Shown: positions 25,974 to 35,457 of the stretch, one piece after another | Layout: the number at the start of each line of letters is the position of its first letter | Position numbering within the stretch: the first letter of the stretch is position 1 | Origin: Clostridium_AD sp964467165 | GTDB lineage: Bacteria; Bacillota; Clostridia; Clostridiales; Clostridiaceae | Reading direction: 5' to 3' | Length of the DNA stretch: 64,000 nt | Assembly (NCBI GenBank): GCA_964467165.1 | Contig: CAYXOL010000016.1 | Span: 1-64,000 of the forward strand | Made by a program: the position numbers and the translations under genes | The notes under the pieces: model-generated | What the model was told of the DNA's origin: nothing | What the model saw: only the letters and a program-made list of their open reading frames with translations | Database searches by the model: none

Positions 25974-27491
25974 TTACACTTTCTGTATTTTACTTTTTAA
26001 TACGTTTATAATTACTTCTGCTTCTTCTATTTTCATAAAATAAATCATAATAAAATATAAACATACCCCTATTGCAATTGAACTAATTAAAGCCAAATTA
26101 TCACTTATATTATATAATAATAATTTATAGGTAAGTTTAGATGCAATCCCCATAATTAATGAAGCCCCTAATACCTTAATTAGAGAAATCATTATTTTTT
26201 TTATATCAAATTCTCCAATTTTTTTTATCAAACTAATATATAATAATATCGTACAGCTTATTGCTGAAATGCTTGTAGCAAGTGCAAGGCCCCCTATCCC
26301 CAAGAACTTAGATAACACAATATTTAGCACAATATTTAATCCCATAGCAATAGATGCATTAATCATAGGTGTTTTACTGTCTTTCAAAGAATAAAATGCT
26401 CTAGACAATATCTCTCTAAGCCCAAAACCAACTATACCTATTGAATAAAAAAACATGACATAAGACGTCATATCTACATCTTGAGCATTGAATGCACCTC
26501 TAGCGAATAATAGACTAATTATTGCTTTTGAAAATATCATAAACACTACTGATATTGGAATAACTAGCAAATTAATAATACTTATAGCTTCTGATATAGA
26601 TTTTTTTAATCCATTTATATTACCATCAACTACCATTTTAGATAATGTAGGATAAATTACCGTAGCTAATGAGATAATAATAACATCATTTACAAATTGA
26701 ATTAACCTATTACCATAAGAAAGAGCTGAGATCCCCCCTAAGGTAATCATAGACGCTAATGTTCTATCCACTAGCACATTAATTTGATTAACTGAAACGC
26801 CTATAATTACTGGTATCGAAGTATATAACATTTTTTTTAAATATTCATCTTTTAAATCCAAAACAAATGAATATTTATATTCATATTTTCTTATAAATGG
26901 TATTAGTAGCAATATTTGAAAAATAGCTGCTATTAAGATCCCAATCGGTAAAATTAGTATGCTTACTCTCTTACTCATCACTATTGATATAATTACAACA
27001 AAATTAAACGGTATCCCTAAAAGAGCTGGAGCTATAAAGTTATTTTTCATATTTAAATAGCTATTATACACATATGTAACACCTGAAAAATATATTCCAA
27101 TACAACTAATTCGTGTAAATGATATAGCTAATTTCAAAGTATTACCTTCAAAACCAGCTGCAAATAATCTAACAAGTGGCTCTGTAAATAACAATATAAT
27201 AATAATTAGTATTGTGCACATAATGACAATAAAGTTAATTAAGTTATTTGTATATTTATCTGCAACTTCAATTGATTTTTCTTTTACAATGCTACTGTAT
27301 ATTGGTATATAGCTTGTAGCAATACCCATACCTATAAATGAAAGTATAGTAATTGGTATTGTTTGAGATATTAAATATGCATCACTAATATTTGATACGC
27401 CGTAAAAATATGCTAATATTATTTCCCTTAAAAAACCAAGCATTTTAGAAAGTGTGGTAAATAGCATTAAAATAAACATCATCTTTTTCAC
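25974..27491 (-). CDS. MurJ/MviN-type lipid flippase
   Basis: A 505-aa protein of the MOP superfamily with about 14 transmembrane helices. The N-terminus (LSKMLGFLREIILAYFYG) and GISALSYGNRLIQF are typical of MurJ, the lipid II flippase, rather than of Wzx. Set within the polysaccharide locus and next to a Wzy-like gene, it probably flips this locus's lipid-linked unit, with essential lipid II transport done elsewhere; that is inference. Its GTG start overlaps the stop codon of the upstream gene by one base (TAGTG), so translation is probably coupled. Confidence 0.8.
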   Translation of the reverse strand: MKKMMFILMLFTTLSKMLGFLREIILAYFYGVSNISDAYLISQTIPITILSFIGMGIATSYIPIYSSIVKEKSIEVADKYTNNLINFIVIMCTILIIIILLFTEPLVRLFAAGFEGNTLKLAISFTRISCIGIYFSGVTYVYNSYLNMKNNFIAPALLGIPFNFVVIISIVMSKRVSILILPIGILIAAIFQILLLIPFIRKYEYKYSFVLDLKDEYLKKMLYTSIPVIIGVSVNQINVLVDRTLASMITLGGISALSYGNRLIQFVNDVIIISLATVIYPTLSKMVVDGNINGLKKSISEAISIINLLVIPISVVFMIFSKAIISLLFARGAFNAQDVDMTSYVMFFYSIGIVGFGLREILSRAFYSLKDSKTPMINASIAMGLNIVLNIVLSKFLGIGGLALATSISAISCTILLYISLIKKIGEFDIKKIMISLIKVLGASLIMGIASKLTYKLLLYNISDNLALISSIAIGVCLYFIMIYFMKIEEAEVIINVLKSKIQKV

Positions 27492-28240
27492 TACTTACTT
27501 CCTCTTCTTCTCTTTAATTTTCTAAAAAACAAAATGCTGTTTTTTAATAGTAATTTTTGAAATTTCTTGCTTTTATGCCCTATTACATACTTCCTACTTT
27601 CATTAAAGGAAATAATATTTGTATTATTGTTTTTAATAAATTTTTCTAAATCTTCGATATTTTTATCTGACATAGAATTCAAATGCAAACACCATGTATA
27701 TAACCCAAAAGGCATCTTGCGTGGTTCTGAAAATAATTGAGGAACAAAAAGAATATCGTCTTCATAATAAGGAAATAAGGCATGTCCATCTGTAATTATA
27801 TTAATTTCATTTTTCTTCAAACACTCCATTGTAATCCTATCAAATGAATGTGCTGGAGCCATAAATGCATCAACTTTTAATCCGTTTCTGTTAAAAATCT
27901 CCCTTCCTTTTGAAATCTTTTCATTTTGTTTCTCTTTGGGTAGACCTGCAAACTCACTTCTAAAATTGATTTTTAATATTCCAGAATTTTTTGTCTCAAA
28001 AACATGATTATACCCATGTAATGCTATACTCCAACCTTTTTTTTCTTTTAAATTTTTAATTTCACTCCAAAAATCCAAATCATATTTTGGATATTTTAAT
28101 AATTCTACATCACTATTAGATGGAATTACCCCTAATAGTGGCTTAATATCATAATTCAAAAAAATGCTTTTTAATTTGAAAAAATTATCCCAATTCATAT
28201 TCTCGCATATATCATCTAATCTAATTATATACTTAGCCAT
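27491..28240 (-). CDS. DUF2334 polysaccharide-deacetylase-like protein
   Basis: A 249-aa protein with the NodB-like fold of DUF2334: RLDDI near the N-terminus provides the Asp pair, ALHGYNH near residue 92 provides the metal histidines, and MAPAHSFD near 132-140 a further His. There is no signal peptide or membrane segment, so it appears cytoplasmic, unlike most peptidoglycan deacetylases. It may deacetylate a nucleotide- or lipid-linked amino sugar before export. The ATG at 28240 follows GGAG; a GTG three codons earlier is weaker. One-base overlap with the flippase gene. Confidence 0.75.
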   Translation of the reverse strand: MAKYIIRLDDICENMNWDNFFKLKSIFLNYDIKPLLGVIPSNSDVELLKYPKYDLDFWSEIKNLKEKKGWSIALHGYNHVFETKNSGILKINFRSEFAGLPKEKQNEKISKGREIFNRNGLKVDAFMAPAHSFDRITMECLKKNEINIITDGHALFPYYEDDILFVPQLFSEPRKMPFGLYTWCLHLNSMSDKNIEDLEKFIKNNNTNIISFNESRKYVIGHKSKKFQKLLLKNSILFFRKLKRRRGSK

Positions 28241-28357
28241 GTTATACACTCCAATTCATAATTAATTCTTTTTCTATTTTATCAACTAGGAATTCCATAC
28301 ATCCAACTATATTTATTGTTATACCTTTCTTTAGTTTATAATAAGTCTATCCTGATT

Positions 28358-29461
28358 TTATTTACTCAAATAAAACTCTTCTTGCCTTTTGGCTGTCCGT
28401 TTAATGTCATATCCAGCTCGTTTGATTTCTTCGTATGTATCTCTCCTGTTACTTTTTAAAGTACTGCTTAATATTATATTTGCCCACTCCTGAGGAGAAG
28501 CTTTCAAAGAAACAGCTTGTATTAAATCTGTTATAAACACTTCTTGTGGAATCGTGTCCGCAACTATACATTGTAACCCGGCTGCCTGTGCTTCAATTGT
28601 AACAATACCTAGACCTTCAAATAATGAAGGAAATAGAAATACGTCCATTGCCTGCAAAAGTTGTGGAATATCTATCCGTACTCCAGTTATAATTACATTT
28701 TCCTGCAAGTCCATATCAATTATTTTCTTTTCTATCTGTGTCCTTAATTCCCCGTCACCAACCAATACAAGTACAGCATCTTTATTTCTATCGTGCACTA
28801 CTTTAAATATTTCAATCAGAAACATATGATTTTTGGGATAATCAAATCTTCCAACATTACCAACTATAAATTTCCCCTCTAATCCCAACTCTGCACGTTT
28901 ATTATTTCTATCTTCTAAATTAGGGAGAAATCTTTCTATATCAATCCCATTATTTAATATAATAAAATTTTGTTTTTGTAATACATTTTTCCCATATAAC
29001 CATTCTCCTGCTGAAGATGAGCAGGCAAATAGATAATCTGCGATATATCTAATAGGGTATTGCAATACATTCTTGATAATTCCTGTTATACCTTTTCCAG
29101 AAGACGTACTGTGACTATGAGCAATTGTTAACAAACCGTGTTTTTGCGCTATTTTAAGATAAATAGCCGCAGTACTTCTGACATGTCCATGAATAATTTT
29201 ATATTCCAAATGTTCATTTAAAAATAGGTTCCACTGCTTTGTATATTCAAATGTATTACAATAATTAATAGATTTTAACAGAAAAATTTTTCCACCCATT
29301 TTTTTAATTTCCTCAGCGAAGAATAGCTCCTCTGGTCTATCAATTATAAAATCAAATTGTATTTTCGTACGGTCTATATTCCGATAAATGTTCATTATCA
29401 TCGCCTGCGAGCCACCATTATTTAGACTACCTATAACTTGAAGTATACGTATAATCGCCAT
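28358..29461 (-). CDS. GT4-family glycosyltransferase
   Basis: A 367-aa GT-B fold retaining glycosyltransferase. The N-terminal acceptor domain begins VIGSLNNGGSQAMIMN. The C-terminal nucleotide-sugar domain holds VGNVGRFDYPKN, LVLVGDGEL and the E-x7-E motif in FPSLFEGLGIVTIEAQAAG. It probably adds one sugar of the repeat unit at the cytoplasmic face; donor and linkage cannot be read. The gap of 117 bases to the DUF2334 gene has no terminator I can see. Confidence 0.87.
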   Translation of the reverse strand: MAIIRILQVIGSLNNGGSQAMIMNIYRNIDRTKIQFDFIIDRPEELFFAEEIKKMGGKIFLLKSINYCNTFEYTKQWNLFLNEHLEYKIIHGHVRSTAAIYLKIAQKHGLLTIAHSHSTSSGKGITGIIKNVLQYPIRYIADYLFACSSSAGEWLYGKNVLQKQNFIILNNGIDIERFLPNLEDRNNKRAELGLEGKFIVGNVGRFDYPKNHMFLIEIFKVVHDRNKDAVLVLVGDGELRTQIEKKIIDMDLQENVIITGVRIDIPQLLQAMDVFLFPSLFEGLGIVTIEAQAAGLQCIVADTIPQEVFITDLIQAVSLKASPQEWANIILSSTLKSNRRDTYEEIKRAGYDIKRTAKRQEEFYLSK

Positions 29462-29477
29462 AATACCTCACTTTCAT

Positions 29478-30044
29478 TTAATTAATTTGTTCATAATGAA
29501 TAATATCTGTATGTTTCTTTTGTACGATAATTGAATTATTCGGATATTCTTCTGTTAAAATTGATCCAGCACCAACCACACAGTTATCGCCAATCTTTGA
29601 TCCCCGTAAAATAACAACATTAGCCCCAATCCAGACATTATTGCCGATTTTTACAGGTGTTGTTTTATATTCTAAGGATTTTAATCCACCCTTTGCTCGA
29701 AAATCATGATCATGATCATAAATTATAACATTGGGCCCAAATTGGACGTCCTCACCAATTGAAATTTCCTCATAACAAGTTATAATGCATCCATGATTAA
29801 GGGATGTATTATTACCAATACTCATTATTCCATTTTTCCTTACTCTTAATTTTGAACCACTTCTCATCCTCACTATTTTTCCGATAAGCAGACTTCCTTT
29901 CGTTGATATTTCTATTTGTGTTAACGGAGAAAAAAGCTCTATCACAGAAAATCGAAAATTTTTCCAATGGAAAATCTTTATAATACAAAACTTAATAAAA
30001 GTAAATGCAACATAAATTCCAGCTCTAATATACTTTTTCAACAT
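29478..30044 (-). CDS. Left-handed beta-helix (hexapeptide) acetyltransferase
   Basis: A 188-aa acyltransferase with an N-terminal hydrophobic segment (~8-25) and a hexapeptide-repeat beta-helix (~45-165) containing VQFGPNVIIYDHDHDF (catalytic His region) and NNVWIGANVVILRGSKIGDN. It resembles the WcaF/CapG/maltose-acetyltransferase group and probably O-acetylates a sugar of the polymer. The start overlaps the stop of the epimerase gene by 7 bases, so the two are in one operon. Confidence 0.83.
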   Translation of the reverse strand: MLKKYIRAGIYVAFTFIKFCIIKIFHWKNFRFSVIELFSPLTQIEISTKGSLLIGKIVRMRSGSKLRVRKNGIMSIGNNTSLNHGCIITCYEEISIGEDVQFGPNVIIYDHDHDFRAKGGLKSLEYKTTPVKIGNNVWIGANVVILRGSKIGDNCVVGAGSILTEEYPNNSIIVQKKHTDIIHYEQIN

Positions 30045-31045
30045 TTATAATTCCCCTTGTACCAATCAACAAATTTAGCCAATCCATCATTAATTTGTGT
30101 TCTCGGTTTAAAATCAAAATCATTAAATAAATCTGTTACATCTGCATATGTCTTATAAACATCTCCTGGTTGCATTGGTAAATATTCTTTCTTTGCTTTT
30201 TTACCTAAACACCTCTCTAGTATTTCAATAAAGTACATTAATTTTTCTGGTTTGTTATTTCCAATGTTATAAATCTTATACCGTACACCATTTTCATTCA
30301 CTTTGGGAGGATTACAAAGAATATTTTCAATACCCCTTACAATATCATCCACATATGTAAAGTCCCGAAACATATCCCCATTATTGTAGATAATAATAGG
30401 CTCACCTTCTATAATTTTTTTAGTGAAAGAAAAATATGCCATATCAGGACGACCATATGGGCCATAAACAGTAAAAAAACGTAACCCTGTAGTCGGTATT
30501 TTATATAAGTAACTATAAGTGTGCGCCATAAGTTCATTAGATTTCTTTGTAGCTGCATAAAAGCTCACTGGGTTATCAACCTTATCTTCTGTAGAAAAAG
30601 GAACCTTTTTATTATTTCCATAAATAGAGCTGGAAGAGGCATAAATAAGGTGGTCAACTTTATTATGTCTACATTCCTCCAATATGTTAAGGAACCCTAG
30701 CATATTTGAGCTCATATAGGCATAGGGATTTTCAATACTATAACGTACACCAGCTTGCGCTCCTAGATTTACAATAATATCAAAATGATATTGTTTGAAT
30801 AAATTATCCAAGTCTTCTTTTGATGCTAGGTCACCTTTAATAAATGTATAAGTCGAATACTTCTTTAAAATATCTAATCTACTATATTTCAGATTTACAT
30901 CATAATAGTCATTTAAATTATCATAACCTATTATAGTCATACCTTTTTCTAATAAAGCTTTGGACAAATGAAATCCAATAAAACCAGCTCCTCCTGTTAC
31001 TAAAATAATCTTAGTGGTATCTAACTCTTTATACCCATCAATCAT
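30038..31045 (-). CDS. UDP-glucuronate 4-epimerase-type NAD-dependent epimerase
   Basis: Extended short-chain dehydrogenase, 335 aa, interconverting nucleotide sugars at C4. The NAD motif is TGGAGFIGFHL. SSSSIYGNN and YAATKKSNE give the catalytic Ser and YxxxK, and RFFTVYGPYGRPDMAYF is the substrate loop typical of CapI/UDP-glucuronate epimerases. A Ugd gene lies just upstream, so UDP-GlcA to UDP-GalA is the likely reaction. The start is taken as ATG 31045, eight bases after a run of six G; ATG 31051 is too close to that run and the TTG at 31069 is unlikely. Confidence 0.87.
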   Translation of the reverse strand: MIDGYKELDTTKIILVTGGAGFIGFHLSKALLEKGMTIIGYDNLNDYYDVNLKYSRLDILKKYSTYTFIKGDLASKEDLDNLFKQYHFDIIVNLGAQAGVRYSIENPYAYMSSNMLGFLNILEECRHNKVDHLIYASSSSIYGNNKKVPFSTEDKVDNPVSFYAATKKSNELMAHTYSYLYKIPTTGLRFFTVYGPYGRPDMAYFSFTKKIIEGEPIIIYNNGDMFRDFTYVDDIVRGIENILCNPPKVNENGVRYKIYNIGNNKPEKLMYFIEILERCLGKKAKKEYLPMQPGDVYKTYADVTDLFNDFDFKPRTQINDGLAKFVDWYKGNYKC

Positions 31046-31072
31046 TTTCATTGCCCCCCAGCCGTACAAATT

Positions 31073-32467
31073 TTATTCATTAGTCGCTACTACCTCCTGT
31101 ATTTCATCATTAATTTCAAGACTTCCAAATATATTTTGTGAATTTTCTCTTCCTATGGAACAATATTTAAACCCTGCTTTTATTACTTGATCTGGATTAT
31201 AAATATTCCTAAAATCAAAGAAATGTCTACCACACATGCTTTCTTTTAGCTTAATTAAATTTAAATTTCTAAATTGATTCCATTCTGTAATTATTACTAC
31301 CGCATCAGCATTTTCTACAGCCTCATACTCATCATTGCAATACTCAATTTTATTTTTAATATTCACAAATCTCCATTTAGCTTCTTCAACTGCTTCTGGG
31401 TCATAAACCTTTAATTTCACATTGAATTTAGCTAGTTCATTTAAAATAATCAATGCAGGTGCATCCCTCATGTCATCGGTATTAGGCTTAAAAGCTAGTC
31501 CAAGTATAGCAATTGTTTTTCCATCAATTTGTACCAATGTTGAAAGTATTTTCTCAACCATTCTTATTATTTGCTTATTATTTGCATCTATAGTTGACTT
31601 TACTATAGAAAGATTACACGAATTTTCATCTGCCATTCTTACTAATGCTTTTGTATCCTTAGGAAAACAACTCCCCCCATAACCAGGACCAGCATGTAAG
31701 AACTTAGAACCTATTCTCTTATCCATTCCCATACCTTTAGACACCTGATTAATATCTGCACCAACTTTTTCACAAAGCTCCGTTAATTCATTTATAAATG
31801 ATATTTTAGTAGCTAGAAACGCATTGGATGCATATTTCACAAGTTCTGCTGTTTCAATATTTGTTATTAAAAATGGTGTTTCATTTAAATATAATACTCT
31901 ATATACTTCCTTCATAATCTCAATTGATATTTTGCTTTCAGCACCTATAACAACTCTATCAGGGTGAGTAAAATCTTGAATAGCTGAGCCTTCTCTTAAA
32001 AACTCTGGATTTGATACTACATCAAAACCAAAATCTACACCCCTGTCATTTAAAATATCCCGGACAATTTCTTTAACTTTTTGGCCAGTTCCTATAGGAA
32101 CTGTAGCTTTGTCTACAATAACTTTATAGCCATTCATATATTTTGCAATGGCTTTTGCAACTTCAATAACATATTTAAGATCCGCGCTGCCGTCATCTGC
32201 TGGAGGTGTCCCTACAGCTATAAAAATCACTTCATTTTCTTCTACTGCCTTTTTTATATCAGTAGTAAATCTTAGTCTTTTGTAATACATATTTCTAGAT
32301 ACCAAGTCTTCTAATCCTGGCTCATATATAGGGATTTTCCCATTCAATAATTTGCATATTTTTTCTTCGTTATTATCAACACAAGTAACCTCCATACCAA
32401 AATCAGCAATACATGTACCACTAACTAATCCTACGTATCCAGTACCTATAACAGCTATTTTATTCAT
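31073..32467 (-). CDS. ugd: UDP-glucose 6-dehydrogenase
   Basis: Oxidises UDP-glucose to UDP-glucuronate with two NAD+. The 464-aa protein shows the N-terminal Rossmann motif GTGYVGLVSGTC, the hinge SNPEFLREGSAI and the active-site segment GGSCFPKDT with Cys267. ATG 32467 follows GAGGG and is the usual family start; the frame extends to 32494 without a ribosome site. It overlaps the end of the upstream glycosyltransferase gene by 8 bases. It should receive UDP-glucose from GalU in the same locus and feed the downstream epimerase. Confidence 0.94.
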   Translation of the reverse strand: MNKIAVIGTGYVGLVSGTCIADFGMEVTCVDNNEEKICKLLNGKIPIYEPGLEDLVSRNMYYKRLRFTTDIKKAVEENEVIFIAVGTPPADDGSADLKYVIEVAKAIAKYMNGYKVIVDKATVPIGTGQKVKEIVRDILNDRGVDFGFDVVSNPEFLREGSAIQDFTHPDRVVIGAESKISIEIMKEVYRVLYLNETPFLITNIETAELVKYASNAFLATKISFINELTELCEKVGADINQVSKGMGMDKRIGSKFLHAGPGYGGSCFPKDTKALVRMADENSCNLSIVKSTIDANNKQIIRMVEKILSTLVQIDGKTIAILGLAFKPNTDDMRDAPALIILNELAKFNVKLKVYDPEAVEEAKWRFVNIKNKIEYCNDEYEAVENADAVVIITEWNQFRNLNLIKLKESMCGRHFFDFRNIYNPDQVIKAGFKYCSIGRENSQNIFGSLEINDEIQEVVATNE

Positions 32468-33629
32468 GATTATCCCTCTCAATGCAACTAACATTTTTTA
32501 ATAATGATAAATAGACTTCTTTTATGATTTGTATAACAGTATCTTCATTGAACTCCTTATATGCCCCTGCTGTAGCATTGTTCGAAAACTTATTATAAAT
32601 CTCTTCTACTGTTAATAATTTATATATACTCTTAGCAAATATTAGTTCATCCCCGAGTTCTACCAAGTATCCATTTTCACCATTTACTATAACCTCATTT
32701 GTACCAACTACATTTGTTCCAACACATGGTTTCCCAAGTATTAACGATTCAATTAAGGCCCTTGGTCTGCCCTCCTTAATTGAAGTTAAAACTGATACAT
32801 CACTTGTACTAATATGTCCAATGACATCTTCCCTATCTAGTTGACCAGTAAATTTAATATTTTCTTCTAAATTATTCATACTAATATAATCCACTAAATT
32901 ACTATTGTCACCTTCGCCTATTATGACGGCTTCAAAATTATTAAAATCAAACTTGTTTTTTAAAATACCTAAGCTTTTTATCAACATTTTGTGGTTTTTA
33001 ATTGGTTCTATACGTGCGACACAAACAATTTTTTTCTTTTTATTTTGTTGGAACTTTGTATTATGAGTGTATTTGCAAAATTCTTCAAAATTAATTCCAT
33101 TCCCTATATATTTTAAAACACACTCCTTTTCTATACCAATTGCTTTAGATAATTCTAATTCATAATTATTTTGAAATAATAAAACGTGTGTGTTTTTCGC
33201 TAAGTACTTTTCGATTTTTAAAAATAATGTTTTCTTAACCCCTTTATACTTAGTAAAATGGTATCCATGTACTTGATGAATCATCTTTATATTTTTATAA
33301 TACTTTTTATTTATATTTTTAACAGCCAAACGTGCAATAGCACCTGATTTGGAGTTGTGTGAATGAACTATATCTGGTTTAAGTTCTAATAATAATGCCT
33401 CTAATCTACCTATTTCACTAAAAATATTTTTGAAATTTATTTTTCTGTCAATTTCATATGGAATATGCTTTAACCCACATTCTATTATTTTCTCTGCCCA
33501 ATATCCATTAGGGCAAGCTATATAATTTATAAATCTATCATCTTCATTAATCTTTTTTACTCTAGTTCTTAGCAATCTATATGCCCCTATATCAGTAGAT
33601 GCTATATCTAGTATTTTTATTTTATCCAC
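32460..33629 (-). CDS. GT4-family glycosyltransferase
   Basis: A 389-aa GT-B glycosyltransferase. The N-terminal domain includes PDIVHSHNSKSGAIARL and IHQVHGYHFTKYKG, a pattern seen in capsular GT4 enzymes. The C-terminal domain holds VARIEPIKNHK and the E-x7-E region VLTSIKEGRPRALIESLILG. The GTG start lies behind a GGGGGG ribosome site and is the first gene after the intra-locus terminator at 33751-33776, so its expression probably depends on read-through or antitermination. Sugar donor unknown. Confidence 0.85.
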   Translation of the reverse strand: MDKIKILDIASTDIGAYRLLRTRVKKINEDDRFINYIACPNGYWAEKIIECGLKHIPYEIDRKINFKNIFSEIGRLEALLLELKPDIVHSHNSKSGAIARLAVKNINKKYYKNIKMIHQVHGYHFTKYKGVKKTLFLKIEKYLAKNTHVLLFQNNYELELSKAIGIEKECVLKYIGNGINFEEFCKYTHNTKFQQNKKKKIVCVARIEPIKNHKMLIKSLGILKNKFDFNNFEAVIIGEGDNSNLVDYISMNNLEENIKFTGQLDREDVIGHISTSDVSVLTSIKEGRPRALIESLILGKPCVGTNVVGTNEVIVNGENGYLVELGDELIFAKSIYKLLTVEEIYNKFSNNATAGAYKEFNEDTVIQIIKEVYLSLLKNVSCIERDNHE

Positions 33630-33743
33630 TATTTTATTTCCCCCCTTATTATGAAGCCTTCACATTGCCCCATATCCTACTACTTCTACTACGCATCACA
33701 CTAAGTTTATAATCGCTCTTTTGTAATCTAACTTTTTTAGGCA

Positions 33744-33830
33744 TAAAAATACCCAATCTTATATACAATATTGGGTCGGTTGCACCATAAACTCCATACA
33801 TCCCAGGTGCGCAAATAAAGGATGCATTTC
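33744..33830 (-). promoter_or_regulatory. Candidate RNA attenuator: pseudoknot plus terminator inside the polysaccharide locus
   Basis: On the minus strand, between the BY-kinase and glycosyltransferase genes. ATGCATCC (33827-33820) can pair with GGATGTAT (33803-33796). GCACC (33810-33806) can pair with GGTGC (33786-33782). The two helices interleave as an H-type pseudoknot. Fourteen bases after the first of these helices' partner a terminator follows: ACCCAAT (33776-33770), 12-base loop, ATTGGGT (33757-33751), then ATTTTTA. A TGGG in the pseudoknot could also pair with CCCA of the terminator, giving a possible antiterminator. No known riboswitch family is recognised. The rest of 33630-33931 holds nothing else I can support. 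Confidence 0.45.
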
Positions 33831-33931
33831 AAAGTTTCCCATTTTTAAAATCAGTGTTTAGCCATTTTAAGATATTATTAATTTTTTATATAATTCAAAC
33901 ATTATTCCACGCAGTATATCCTTTTGTATTC

Positions 33932-35356
33932 TTAATCATTTATAGGCAATCTTTCTACATCAGGCTTTTCACTATTCTTTTTCTTTTTCCTTTTGCGCCT
34001 TTTGTTACTTTCCTTTTCTTTATCATAGGAATCGTAATTATATCCATATCCTACAAAGGACCTCTTGTTTACTTTATTTAATACTGTTCCAATTATTGTT
34101 GCATTGATATTTATTAATAGTTGTTTTGATTTTTTACAAATATCTATTTTGGATTCCTCAGAACTTATTACTAATATTACTCCAATCTTCTCAGTAGCCA
34201 AAGTGAGAGCATCCGTAAATGCAATTATTGGTGGTGTGTCAAGTATTACGTAATCATACTCTGTTTCCATGTGCCTGATTAAGGCCTTCATTTTCTCAGA
34301 TGATAATAACTCTGATGGACTATAATTAGCTTTTCCAGCTGTTAGCACATCAAATTTATCCTGAATTTTTATCGAAGCCTCCTCCACTTTTTTTCCCTGT
34401 AAAACTACATCCACTAAACCCATTTCGTCATTAGTAATATTAAAGTGTCTATGCACACAAGGTTTTCTAAGATCACAATCAATAAGTAAAATACTTTTCC
34501 CCGTCTGTGCTATAGCAGATGCAATATTTGAGGAAACCGAGGTTTTTCCTTCTTTAGGAACTGAGCTACAAACCATCAGTGTCTTAATTCCTCTATTTTC
34601 CATAGAAAACAACAAATTTGTTCGCATGGTTTTAAAGGCTTCGGTGACTAGAGATCTCGGCTCTTTTTCTACAATAAGATTCACCATTTTACGTTGTTTC
34701 GGAATTAATCCTACTAAAGGTAATTGTAAATACCGTTCTACTTCATCCTCGTTATTAATTGTGTTATTTAAACACACAATCAATACAACTAGTACAAATG
34801 ACACCAGTAATCCTAACATAAACCCAATAAAAACATTTAACATTATATTAGGTGATATAGGAGTTTCAGGAATAAGCGCCATATCCATTATTTTTACACT
34901 TCCTGAAGGTAAAAGCCTCTGAGATTCTTCAACAAAAGCCTGTGATAGAGCATTAGCTCCTTGTGAAGCTATTTCTGGGGTTTTCCCTTTATAAGCTATA
35001 TCTATTATTTGAGTACCTGATTCAGACGTAATATTTACATTCAACATAAATTCTTTAATATATGTACCTAAATTTAATCTTTCCATAGCATTTTCAGCAA
35101 CTACCCTTGATTTCCCAATTCTGATATAAGTTTTTATTAAATCCTGATACATCATTACTTCACTTTGTGTAATTCTTTCAGTACTATCCTTTCCAACAAT
35201 AATATTACATTTACCCTCATATACAGGCTTAATCACATAAAAACTTAAAATACCAGTAACAAGTGTTGAAGAAATGCTTATTAATAATATAAGAATAATT
35301 TTTTTTCTGATTATATTAAAAATATCCCTAAGTTCTATGTAATTTTCTTCTTTCAT
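33932..35356 (-). CDS. Fused Wzz/BY-kinase (chain-length regulator and tyrosine autokinase)
   Basis: A 474-aa protein combining a Wzz-type membrane domain with a bacterial tyrosine kinase. Transmembrane helices at ~18-42 and ~172-198 flank the extracytoplasmic part; the cytoplasmic ATPase has SSVPKEGKTS (264-273), LLIDCDLRKP (290-299) and VILDTPP. The tail has a tyrosine cluster (Y437, Y439, Y441, Y444) followed by a very basic segment. Such kinases set polymer length and coordinate export through cyclic phosphorylation. In many Firmicutes the two parts are separate (CpsC/CpsD); here they are one chain. No PHP-type tyrosine phosphatase gene is in the window. Confidence 0.9.
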   Translation of the reverse strand: MKEENYIELRDIFNIIRKKIILILLISISSTLVTGILSFYVIKPVYEGKCNIIVGKDSTERITQSEVMMYQDLIKTYIRIGKSRVVAENAMERLNLGTYIKEFMLNVNITSESGTQIIDIAYKGKTPEIASQGANALSQAFVEESQRLLPSGSVKIMDMALIPETPISPNIMLNVFIGFMLGLLVSFVLVVLIVCLNNTINNEDEVERYLQLPLVGLIPKQRKMVNLIVEKEPRSLVTEAFKTMRTNLLFSMENRGIKTLMVCSSVPKEGKTSVSSNIASAIAQTGKSILLIDCDLRKPCVHRHFNITNDEMGLVDVVLQGKKVEEASIKIQDKFDVLTAGKANYSPSELLSSEKMKALIRHMETEYDYVILDTPPIIAFTDALTLATEKIGVILVISSEESKIDICKKSKQLLININATIIGTVLNKVNKRSFVGYGYNYDSYDKEKESNKRRKRKKKKNSEKPDVERLPIND

Positions 35357-35457
35357 AACACTCCTCCATATGTTGTTTTATTACATATATGTATTGTATG
35401 CTAGGTCTAGTTTTAATATGAGTTTTATAAATATATTTAAACCTAGCTATATTTCAT

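Noticed and set aside
33655..33752. 31-codon minus-strand frame after the attenuator terminator (MPKKVRLQ start)
   Set aside because: No ribosome site; the ATG lies in the terminator T-tract. Possible leader peptide, but not supportable.
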